Source of the DNA: Gemmatimonadota bacterium
GTDB lineage: Bacteria; Gemmatimonadota; Gemmatimonadetes; Gemmatimonadales; Gemmatimonadaceae
Direction: 5' to 3'
NCBI GenBank assembly: GCA_028287225.1
Contig: JAQBPZ010000259.1
Coordinates: forward strand, 1-9,064
DNA length: 9,064 bases
Every line of letters begins with the position of its first letter. Position 1 is the first letter of the stretch. Made by a program: the position numbers and the translations under genes. Shown in pieces: positions 1 to 7,646 of the stretch. The notes under the pieces were generated by a model. That model ran no database searches. It was not told the DNA's origin and was given only the letters and a program-made list of their open reading frames with translations.

Positions 1-410
1 GGCACGACGCCGCCGATGAAGCCGACGTCGATCATGCACTGGCCGCGCGTCGACGCACGCTTGGCGATGAGCGCGGCAACGGTGGTGGTGGCGGGGATGG
101 CGTTGAGGGGCATGTCGAGGAGGGTCGTGACCCCACCCGCCGCCGCGGCGCGCGTGGCGGTGGCGAACCCCTCCCACTCGGTGCGCCCCGGCTCGTTGAC
201 GTGCACGTGGGTGTCCACGAGGCCGGCCATGACGACCAGGTCGCCGACGTCTCGTATGCTATCGGGCTGAACTCCGTGCGTGTCATCGTGGGACCCGATG
301 CGCTCGATGAGGCCGTTGCCGATGTGGATGGACGCCGGGCGCACGCCGTCAGGAAGCACGACACGGCGTGATCGGATCACGCGCGGCGAGTCGACCAGCT
401 CAGCCGGCAT
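1..410 (-). CDS. allB: Allantoinase, N-terminal part (runs off the left edge)
   Basis: Reads on the minus strand from ATG at 410 to the window edge, giving 136 N-terminal residues of a protein that in this family is usually about 450 long. Allantoinase hydrolyses allantoin to allantoate in cytoplasmic purine degradation. The visible part has the short N-terminal strand region (VIRSRRVVLPDGVRPASIHI) and then the metal-binding stretch LVDTHVHVNEPGRTEWEGF with His68-x-His70. DMPLNAIPATT follows at about 99-109. The NEPGR..WEGF and DMPLN..P motifs favour allantoinase over dihydropyrimidinase or dihydroorotase. An in-frame stop lies upstream near 475 and no better start lies between, though the GTG at codon 11 is an alternative. 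It is last in a minus-strand run behind xanthine dehydrogenase subunits, which fits purine catabolism. The metal lysine and later histidines lie outside the window. Confidence 0.9.
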   Translation of the reverse strand, partial: MPAELVDSPRVIRSRRVVLPDGVRPASIHIGNGLIERIGSHDDTHGVQPDSIRDVGDLVVMAGLVDTHVHVNEPGRTEWEGFATATRAAAAGGVTTLLDMPLNAIPATTTVAALIAKRASTRGQCMIDVGFIGGVV

Positions 411-436
411 CTGGGTGGCACTCGCTCGTGGCTTTC

Positions 437-562
437 CGGCGTACGCGAATTCTCTCGAATGGGTAGCGAATCATTGCGAAAGCTCCCCCCATCATTTGAA
501 AGGGGAATGGGAAGAAGCATCGCGGACATTCGCTACGCATTCGCGGAAACTCGCGTACGCCG
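437..562. repeat. 126-bp imperfect inverted repeat in the 177-bp gap between the FAD subunit and allantoinase genes
   Basis: The outer arms are a perfect 12-bp match: CGGCGTACGCGA (437-448) against TCGCGTACGCCG (551-562). Further in, CGAATGGGTAGCGAAT (456-471) pairs with ATTCGCTACGCATTCG (528-543), matching 15 of 16. The centre is weakly symmetric, with C-rich 484-490 facing G-rich 502-510. Because of the symmetry both strands can be read as similar peptides of the form IRY-F---RVRRK. I take these as by-products of the repeat and not as genes. The element could fold in the transcript between the two genes. The family is not recognised; it looks like a REP- or MITE-type palindromic repeat without a transposase. 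Confidence 0.75.
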
Positions 563-587
563 AAAGGTCCAGCCGACCGGCGCCCCA

Positions 588-1409
588 TCAGATGCTCGCC
601 AACCAGAACCGCCGCACGACGTTCTCCGTCACTTTCAAACGATACTCGGCGGTGGACCGGATGTCGTCGATGGGACGGATCTCGGCGCGCAGCGCGGCCA
701 TCGCGTCGTCGAGCGAGGCGGAGGCGGCAAGGGCGCGCTCGGTCTCGCGCAGGCGCACGACGGTGGGCGCCACGCTGCCCACGGCGATGCGCGCGCTGCT
801 GCCGTCACGCACCGCGGCCACGACGATCTTGGAGATGGCCTGCGCGGCGCGCGTGCCGACCTTCCGGAAGAACTGCCTGCCCGTGACGCGCGGCACCTCG
901 ACGGCCACGATCAGCTCGTCGCTGCGCATGACGGTGGTGCGGTAGCCGGTGTAGAAGGCCGTGAGCGGTATGCGCCGCTCGTCCGCGTGCGAGCGCAGCA
1001 CCACCACGGCGTCGGCGGCGGCGAGCACGGGGAGCGAATCGCCGGCGGGCGACCCGTTGGCGATGTTGCCGCCCACGGTGCCGCGGTTCTGGATCTGCGG
1101 CCCGCCCACCTGCCGCGCCGCCTCGCGCATCATCGGCAGCCGAGCGGCGACGGCGTGCGACGCGAGCATCGCGGTGTACGTCGCGAGCGCGCCGAGCACG
1201 AGGGTGTCGTCACGCACGGAGATGGACCGCAACTCGTCGCACGCCCAGATGTCGAGGAAGCGCGTGGCCGGGTGCGTGCCGAAGTTGAGCTGCACGTAGA
1301 CGTCCGTCGCACCGGCCACGGGCGTGCGCGGCTCGTCCCGGAGGATGGTCAGCGCCTCGGCGAGCGACGTGGCGCGGCGGAGATGCAGGGTGGAGAGGGG
1401 AGTCTTCAT
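588..1409 (-). CDS. xdhB: Xanthine dehydrogenase-type FAD-binding subunit
   Basis: A 273-residue protein of the molybdopterin-dehydrogenase FAD-binding family (CO dehydrogenase medium subunit/XdhB type), close to the usual 280-300. It passes electrons from the 2Fe-2S clusters through FAD to NAD+ in the cytoplasmic enzyme. The first FAD loop is PVAGATD at about 30-36. The second FAD motif is NRGTVGGNIANGSPAGD at 108-124. The C-terminal subdomain includes FFRKVGTRAAQAISKI (about 180-195) and the typical STAEYRLKV near 252-260. The ATG at 1409 is chosen because the family begins right at this point. The open frame continues to 1850 only through repeat DNA. The ribosome binding site is weak. The gene lies after the 2Fe-2S and molybdenum subunit genes on the same strand but is set apart from them by 406 bp of repeats. 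The symbol follows E. coli usage (XdhB = FAD subunit). Confidence 0.9.
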   Translation of the reverse strand: MKTPLSTLHLRRATSLAEALTILRDEPRTPVAGATDVYVQLNFGTHPATRFLDIWACDELRSISVRDDTLVLGALATYTAMLASHAVAARLPMMREAARQVGGPQIQNRGTVGGNIANGSPAGDSLPVLAAADAVVVLRSHADERRIPLTAFYTGYRTTVMRSDELIVAVEVPRVTGRQFFRKVGTRAAQAISKIVVAAVRDGSSARIAVGSVAPTVVRLRETERALAASASLDDAMAALRAEIRPIDDIRSTAEYRLKVTENVVRRFWLASI

Positions 1410-1418
1410 GGGGGCGAT

Positions 1419-1459
1419 GTCATCCCGCAGGAGCGAGCGCAGCGAGCGAGTGTCGGGAT
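1419..1459. repeat. 41-bp repeat module, copy 1 (half of the core element at 7442)
   Basis: Begins GTCATCCCGCAGGAG and ends GAGTGTCGGGAT. It matches 7442-7482 at 39 of 41 positions. At 7442 the module is the left arm of a complete inverted repeat. Here the right arm is absent and a different inverted repeat begins at 1462, so this looks like a truncated copy or one interrupted by another element. It lies 10 bp upstream of the FAD subunit start codon, so it is part of that gene's leader. Confidence 0.85.
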
Positions 1460-1461
1460 TT

Positions 1462-1758
1462 CCTTGCAAGGTCAACAGCTTCAACACAGAGGACGCGGAG
1501 GAACTGCAACAGCCGCGGAGGACGCAGAGGCGGCGACGAGCTCCGTCCTGGCGAGACCAGCTCACGTGAAGTGCAGAGCGGGGTGTTTTTGGGGGTGCGC
1601 CAGGCAGAGCTTCACTTGGCGCGCCCCCAAAACAATACGCCCTCCAGGTCCGCCTGGACCTTTCCATTCCATCAGTAGCCCGCCCGACCTCTGCGTCCCT
1701 CTGCGGCTGTCGCAGTTCCTCTGCGTCCTCTGTGTTGAAGCTGTTGACCTTACCAAGG
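1462..1758. repeat. 297-bp element bounded by ~70-bp inverted repeats, between 2Fe-2S and FAD subunit genes
   Basis: This fills most of the 406-bp gene-free stretch 1410-1815. The left arm 1462-1530 (starting CCTTGCAAGGTCAACAGC) and the right arm 1688-1758 (ending GTTGACCTTACCAAGG) are reverse complements with only a handful of differences. The interior (1531-1687) holds two more hairpins (1587-1632 and 1646-1661) and no believable gene. The arms are rich in the word GAGGACGCAGAGG, which gives peptides such as NTEDAEEL when translated. The arrangement is that of a miniature inverted-repeat element without a transposase. The folded RNA would lie between two subunit genes of one enzyme. Confidence 0.85.
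1587..1632. repeat. Strong hairpin inside the inverted-repeat element
   Basis: TTTTGGGGGTGCGCCA (1587-1602) pairs with TGGCGCGCCCCCAAAA (1617-1632): 15 Watson-Crick pairs plus one G-T position, with a 14-nt loop. The ends of the stem are T-rich on one strand and A-rich on the other. Read on the minus strand, the stem is therefore followed by a short T run (TTTT, 1590-1587), as in an intrinsic terminator. It could reduce read-through from the 2Fe-2S gene into the FAD subunit gene; this is inference. A second small palindrome, AGGTCC-GCCT-GGACCT, lies at 1646-1661. Confidence 0.6.
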
Positions 1759-1791
1759 AGCAGCAGGCTGTAGACCTTGCCAAGGACCAGG
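1741..1791. repeat. Imperfect tandem duplication at the right end of the element
   Basis: CTGTTGACCTTACCAAGG plus 9 bases (1741-1767) is followed directly by CTGTAGACCTTGCCAAGG plus 6 bases (1768-1791). The 27- and 24-bp units differ by two substitutions and a short gap. The first unit overlaps the outer end of the inverted-repeat arm, so the arm terminus appears to have been duplicated. Confidence 0.6.
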
Positions 1792-1815
1792 CTTCGCGAC
1801 TGGTGCAACAAAAAA

Positions 1816-2237
1816 TCACGTCCGTCGACTCTGTGCCGCCTGCACTGCACGGTAGATCGCCGAGTAGCCCGTGCAGCGGCACAGGTTCCCCGCCAGCCCT
1901 ATTCTGATCTCCTCCAGCGACGCGCCGGCGGGCAGCACTGCCGCGGCCAGGATCATCCCCGGCGTGCAGATCCCGCACTGCGCGCCCACTTCATCCATGA
2001 AGCACTGCTGCAGCGGGTGCGTGCCACCGAGTCCCTCGATCGTCACCACCGTTGCGCCGTCGGCCTGTGCGAAGGGGACGAGGCAGGAGCAGACCGGGGC
2101 CCCGTCGATCAGGACCGTGCAGGCGCCGCATTCCCCCTCGCCGCAACCCTCCTTGGTGCCCGTGAGGCCGCACTCCTGGCGGAGGACGTCGAGCAGGCGC
2201 TTCATCGGATGTGCGGCGACATCCACCGCGCTGCCGT

Positions 2238-2253
<16 letters not shown>
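1816..2253 (-). CDS. xdhC: Xanthine dehydrogenase-type 2Fe-2S subunit
   Basis: A 145-residue small subunit, somewhat short of the usual 150-175, that carries two 2Fe-2S clusters between the molybdenum site and FAD. The N-terminal plant-ferredoxin fold has Cys37, Cys42, Cys45 and Cys57 in GCGEGECGACTVLIDG and SCLVPF. The C-terminal helical domain has Cys93-x2-Cys96 (QCGICTPGM) and Cys125-x-Cys127 (NLCRCTGY). All eight ligands are present. The start is GTG at 2253, overlapping the end of the molybdenum subunit gene by 16 bp; this overlap suggests translational coupling. The MRFTLNG beginning is normal for the family. The symbol follows E. coli usage (XdhC = Fe-S subunit; in some other bacteria XdhC is a chaperone, which this is not). 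Confidence 0.93.
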
Positions 2254-4340
<2,087 letters not shown>

Positions 4341-4343
<3 letters not shown>

Positions 4344-4357
4344 TCTCCAAGAGAATG
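4341..4357 (-). promoter_or_regulatory. Perfect dyad over the xdhA start codon and ribosome binding site
   Basis: CATTCTC-CAA-GAGAATG is a perfect 7-bp inverted repeat with a 3-nt centre. On the minus-strand transcript it reads CAUUCUC-UUG-GAGAAUG, in which the right arm is the GGAGA ribosome binding sequence plus the AUG start of the molybdenum subunit. Folding would hide the initiation site. As DNA it could be an operator. The remaining divergent spacer (4358-4519) has no clear -35/-10 pair, only a small GCCTC-CC-GAGGC palindrome at 4424-4435; promoters for both directions must lie in or near it. Confidence 0.5.
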
Positions 4358-4519
4358 AGCGGGGCGGGGGAGGGCAAGGGCCGAAGGGCGTGAGCGGTTT
4401 GCAGCGAGCGGTGGGCGGTAGACGCCTCCCGAGGCACGACGGTGACGGCGGTACCGACGCTGTCAGAGATTGCCTGCAGCACCTCGCGACCGACGCCGCT
4501 ACCACCTCTCGAAGCGACC

Positions 4520-6420
4520 ATGCCGACCCGTATTGCCGCACGCCTCGTCCTCACGGTCTCCCTGCTGGCGTTCGCGCACCCCGTGCGGTCACAGGCCGTC
4601 GCGGCGCCCACCCGTGCCAGCGACGAGTGGGCAAGCTACGGCCGCGATCCCGGCGGCGCGCGCCACTCGCCGCTCGCGCAGATGACTCGCGAGAACGTCG
4701 GCCGCCTCCGAGAGGCGTGGCGATTCAGCACGGGCGAGACCGACTCCTCGTTCGCCACGGGCAAGCGCACCTCGTTCGAGGCGACGCCGCTCGTCGTCGG
4801 CGGCACGATGTACGTCAGCACCCCGATCGGCCGCACCGTCGACGCGCGCCTCATCGCGCTCGACGCGGGCGACGGCGGCACCGGCGCCGGCTTCGGTGAC
4901 GGCGGCACCATCGACCTTCGACGCGGGCTGCGCCAGCCACCGAGCGAGTTCGAGGAGTACGAGCTGACGTCACCGCCGGCCGTGGTGAACGGCATGATCG
5001 TCGTGGGCTCGGCGATCGCCGACAACACCGCCACCGTGATGGCGAGCGGCGAGGTGCGCGGCTACCACGCGCGCACCGGCGCACTGCGCTGGCGCTTCGA
5101 TCCGGTGCCGCGCGACTCGGCCGACCCGGCGTGGGGCGGATGGCGCGGCCCGACGGCACATCGCACCGGCGGGGCCAATGCGTGGAGCGTCATGGTCGGC
5201 GATCCGGCGCGTGGCCTGGTCTTCGTCCCCACATCCAGTCCGAGCCCCGACTACTACGGCGGCGAGCGCCTGGGCGACAACCGTCACGCCAGCTCCGTCG
5301 TCGCGCTCGATGCCCGCACGGGACGGGTGGTGTGGTCGTTCCAGACCGTGCACCACGATCTCTGGGACTACGACAACGCCTCGCCGCCCGCCCTCGTGAC
5401 CCTCCGCCTCGGCGGTCGCTCGGTCGACGCCCTGCTCCAGGCGACCAAGTCCGGCATGTTGTTCGTCCTCGACCGCGCGACAGGCAAGCCGCTGCTGCCG
5501 GTGGAGGAACGTCGGGTGCCGGCGAGCACGGTGCCCGGCGAGGTGGCATCGCCGACGCAGCCGTTCTCCATCATCCTCAGCCCGCACCGGCTCGATGCCG
5601 CTTCGGCGTTCGGCGCCGATTCGGCGGACGCGCCGCCTGCCGCGCGACGATCGCCGCGCTGCGCAACGAGGGGATCTTCACCCCGCCGAGCCTCGAGGGG
5701 ACGCTCGCGATGCCGTCGAACATCGGCGGCGCGCACTGGGGCGGCCTCGCATTCGATCCCGCGCGCCAGCTCGCCATCATCCCGGTGAACACGGTGGCCG
5801 CGGTGGTCCAGCTCATTCCGCGCGCGCAGCTGGGACGTGAGGGCGAGTACGGCCGAGACGCGGGCGGGTGGGAGTACGCGCCGATGCGTGGCACGCCGTA
5901 CGTCATGCGCCGCCGGATCCTCCTCTCGCCCAAAGGGGTGCCGTGCAGCCCGCCACCCTTCGGCGAGCTGGTCGCCGTGCACGTGCCCACCGGGAAGATC
6001 GCGTGGCGGGTGCCGCTCGGCACCCTGGGAGCCCTGGCGCCAACTCGCACGGGCGAAGCGCCCGCGCAGGGAGCCCGCGTCTCCACCATGCAGCAGGCAT
6101 TGGGTGCCCGCACCCCGGAGACCGCGACGCCTGACATGCCGCCCGCGCTCGGCTCGCCGAACCTCGGTGGTCCCATCGTGACCGCCGGCGGAGTGACATT
6201 CATCGGCGCGACGATCGACCGGATGTTCCGCGCCTTCGACACCGAGACCGGCCGCGAGATCTGGCACGCGCCACTGCCGGCCGGCGGGAAGGCGACGCCC
6301 ATGACCTACGCGGTGCGGGGGCGACAGTACGTGGCGATTGCGACGGGAGGGGACGGGGGCGGATTCTTCGGGCGCGGCGACGAGGTGGTGGTGTTCGCGC
6401 TGGATGGGAGCACGCCCTGA
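4520..6420 (+). pseudogene. Quinoprotein (PQQ-dependent) glucose dehydrogenase-like protein, frameshifted
   Basis: Family: PQQ-dependent beta-propeller dehydrogenases of the membrane glucose dehydrogenase type, which oxidise sugars or alcohols in the periplasm. ATG at 4520 begins a signal peptide (Arg4 and Arg8, hydrophobic 9-19, likely cleavage after about residue 25); the longer GTG start at 4442 would bury it. Motifs are WASYGRDPGGARHSPL (37-52), GRVVWSFQTVHHDLWDYD (268-285), SGMLFVLDRATGKPLLPVE (311-329), then after the shift FTPPSLEGTL, GGAHWGGLAFDP and SPNLGGPIVTAGGVTFIGATIDR. The first frame runs through Asp370 (5627-5629) and continues as nonsense to 5788. The family sequence resumes in another frame (RAACRATIAALRNEG) from 5629 to the stop at 6418. 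One missing C in GACGCGCC would restore the frame. A propeller segment also seems to be missing near residue 107. There is no membrane domain like that of E. coli Gcd. A sequencing error could explain the shift. Confidence 0.8.
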
Positions 6421-6465
6421 CTTCGCCGCGGCGAGGCGGCCATGACTCGTCGTCCTGAACGAAGA

Positions 6466-6503
6466 AGGACCTGCGTGTCGCCCGTGAGGGGCGGGCAGGT
6501 CCT
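6466..6503 (+). terminator. Hairpin downstream of the quinoprotein gene, possible terminator
   Basis: AGGACCTGC (6466-6474) pairs perfectly with GCAGGTCCT (6495-6503). Inside it, CGCCC (6479-6483) pairs with GGGCG (6489-6493) around the loop GTGAG. The extended stem begins 45 bp after the quinoprotein stop codon and lies before the next gene. No T run follows, so a terminator role is only suggested by position and stability. Confidence 0.4.
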
Positions 6504-6545
6504 GTGCTCCACCGGGGACGCGCTCGTGGCGGAGGGTGATACTTC

Positions 6546-6570
6546 GCGACTCATTCTGAACGGGAGTCGC
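6546..6570 (+). promoter_or_regulatory. Hairpin enclosing the ribosome binding site of the monooxygenase gene
   Basis: GCGACTC (6546-6552) and GAGTCGC (6564-6570) are perfect 7-bp arms, with an 11-nt loop. The GGGAG ribosome binding sequence (6562-6566) straddles the right arm, and the ATG starts at 6572, one base after the hairpin. Pairing would block ribosome access. Confidence 0.4.
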
Positions 6571-6571
6571 C

Positions 6572-7369
6572 ATGACGACGCACTCGGTGGTGATCGCGGG
6601 CGGTGGCCCGACGGGGCTCATGCTCGCCGGCGAGCTGGCGCTGGCGGGAGTGGATGTCGTCGTCGTGGAACGGCGGCCCAGCCAGGAACTGTCGGGCGCG
6701 CGGGCCCTCGGCATCTCCTCGCGCAGCATCGAGGTGCTGGATCAGCGTGGCATCGCGGACCGGTTTCTCGCGGCGGGGCAGGTCGCACAGGTCACGGGAT
6801 TCGCCGTGTCTCGCCTGGACACCAGCGACTTCCCGACCCGGCACAACTACGGGCTCGCGCTGCGGCAGAAGCACATCGAGCGCATCCTCGCGGCCTGGGT
6901 GCGCGAGCTCGGGGTGCCGATCCTCTACGGCCGCGACCTCACCGGCTTCGTGCAGCACGACGCCGGCGTCGACGAGCCGCGCAGGCACATTGCCGGGATC
7001 ATGTCAGGCCTCGACATCCGGTACGGGCATGCCGAGGGGCATCCCCTGCTGGGACGTCGCATGCCGGATCTCGACCTGGTCACCGCCGACGGCCCGCGGC
7101 GCGTCTTCGGCCTTCTTCACGCGGCTCGGCCGCTGCTGCTCGACTTCGGCACGCCGCGCACGATCGCTGCCGCCGACTGGTCGGACCGGGTGCACTGCGT
7201 GAATGCACGCTACGACGGCAGGTGGGAGCTGCCGGTGCTCGGCGACGTCAGCGCGCCTGTTGCGGTGCTGGTCCGGCCCGATGGCTACGTCGCATGGGTC
7301 GGCGACGGGACGTCGCGCGGGCTGACGGACGCGATGACGACCTGGTTCGGGGAGGGGGCGAACCAGTAA
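6572..7369 (+). CDS. FAD-dependent monooxygenase, internally shortened
   Basis: A 265-residue protein related to class A flavoprotein monooxygenases (PheA/TfdB or rifampicin-monooxygenase type), which are normally about 480-540 residues and hydroxylate aromatic compounds with NAD(P)H and oxygen. The N-terminal FAD fold is present: GGGPTGLMLAGELALAGV (10-27), Glu33 to bind ribose, and SGARALGISSRSIEVLDQRG (41-60). The family's N-terminal part continues to GFVQHDAGVD (125-134). The next residues, EPRRHIAGIMSGLDIRYG, belong near the start of the C-terminal thioredoxin-like domain, which then runs normally to DGYVAWVGDGT and the end. The middle, roughly 200 or more residues with the GDAAH FAD/substrate motif, is absent in frame. 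Enzyme activity is therefore doubtful. GGGAG lies 5 bases before the ATG. The stop codon is inside the following heptamer repeat. Confidence 0.75.
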   Translation: MTTHSVVIAGGGPTGLMLAGELALAGVDVVVVERRPSQELSGARALGISSRSIEVLDQRGIADRFLAAGQVAQVTGFAVSRLDTSDFPTRHNYGLALRQKHIERILAAWVRELGVPILYGRDLTGFVQHDAGVDEPRRHIAGIMSGLDIRYGHAEGHPLLGRRMPDLDLVTADGPRRVFGLLHAARPLLLDFGTPRTIAAADWSDRVHCVNARYDGRWELPVLGDVSAPVAVLVRPDGYVAWVGDGTSRGLTDAMTTWFGEGANQ

Positions 7370-7420
7370 CGAGTAACGAGAACAGAAAAACGAGTAACGA
7401 GTAACGAGCAACGAGTAAGT
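7365..7420. repeat. Left heptamer array, 8 units
   Basis: Eight consecutive 7-bp units in strict register: AGTAACG, AGTAACG, AGAACAG, AAAAACG, AGTAACG, AGTAACG, AGCAACG, AGTAAGT. It is AT-richer than all surrounding DNA. The first unit supplies the TAA stop (7367-7369) of the monooxygenase gene. Confidence 0.9.
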
Positions 7421-7422
7421 CG

Positions 7423-7571
7423 GGGAGCGTCCCGGGCGGCTGTCATCCCGCAGGAGGGAGCGCAGCGACCGAGTGTCGGGATCTGCTGTCCCGTGCTCAT
7501 GGCCAGCCCCACGCACGGGACAGGATGCCCCGACAGCTTCGCTGCGGGGTGACAAACGCCGGGATGCTCCC
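7423..7571. repeat. Palindromic core with the second copy of the 41-bp module
   Basis: Nested pairs from outside in are: GGGAGCGTCCCGG (7423-7435) with CCGGGATGCTCCC (7559-7571), 12 of 13; GTCATCCCGCAG (7442-7453) with CTGCGGGGTGAC (7542-7553), 11 of 12; TGTCGGG (7474-7480) with CCCGACA (7528-7534); and TGTCCCGTGC (7487-7496) with GCACGGGACA (7513-7522), perfect, around a 16-nt loop. The left half 7442-7482 is the 41-bp module also found at 1419-1459. Confidence 0.85.
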
Positions 7572-7640
7572 GTTACTCGTTACTCCTTTTTCTGTTCTCG
7601 TTACTCGTTACTCGTTACTCGTTACTCGTTACTCGTTGCC
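7571..7640. repeat. Right heptamer array, 10 units
   Basis: Ten consecutive units in register: CGTTACT twice, CCTTTTT, CTGTTCT, CGTTACT five times, CGTTGCC. Relative to the shared CTGTTCT/AGAACAG landmark, it has two inner and six outer units, while the left array has four inner (plus its partner unit) and two outer. This is the pattern expected from gain and loss of whole heptamers. Confidence 0.9.
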
Positions 7641-7646
7641 CCTGTC

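Larger units (their letters stand above)
7365..7640. repeat. 276-bp symmetric element: heptamer arrays flanking a palindromic core
   Basis: It fills the whole gap between the convergent monooxygenase and glutamine synthetase genes, from within the stop codon of one to 6 bp from the stop codon of the other. Outer left and right parts are 7-bp tandem arrays that are reverse complements of each other, and each array contains the same odd pair of units (AGAACAG AAAAACG on the left, CCTTTTT CTGTTCT on the right). The core (7421-7571) is also an imperfect inverted repeat. The transcript from either strand would form one long hairpin, which suits a two-way terminator. The heptamers translate as repeats of LLVTRYS and do not represent genes. 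Confidence 0.9.

Noticed and set aside
1462..1758. Insertion sequence
   Set aside because: It has inverted repeats but no transposase frame inside and no clear target-site duplication at the edges; kept as a miniature repeat element.
1410..1850. 147-codon N-terminal extension of the FAD subunit
   Set aside because: The extension translates the inverted-repeat element, and the family N-terminus begins at the ATG at 1409.
459..1907. 482-codon plus-strand open frame
   Set aside because: It runs antisense to the FAD subunit gene and through repeat DNA; composition is the Arg/His/Gly-rich type of a shadow frame, with no motif.
4442..4519. Earlier GTG start for the quinoprotein
   Set aside because: It would put 26 residues in front of a clear signal peptide starting at 4520.
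5368..6729. 453-codon minus-strand open frame
   Set aside because: It is antisense to the quinoprotein and the start of the monooxygenase and has no recognisable domain.
7365..7640. Possible CRISPR array
   Set aside because: Units are contiguous 7-mers without unique spacers, arranged in mirror image; there are no cas genes.
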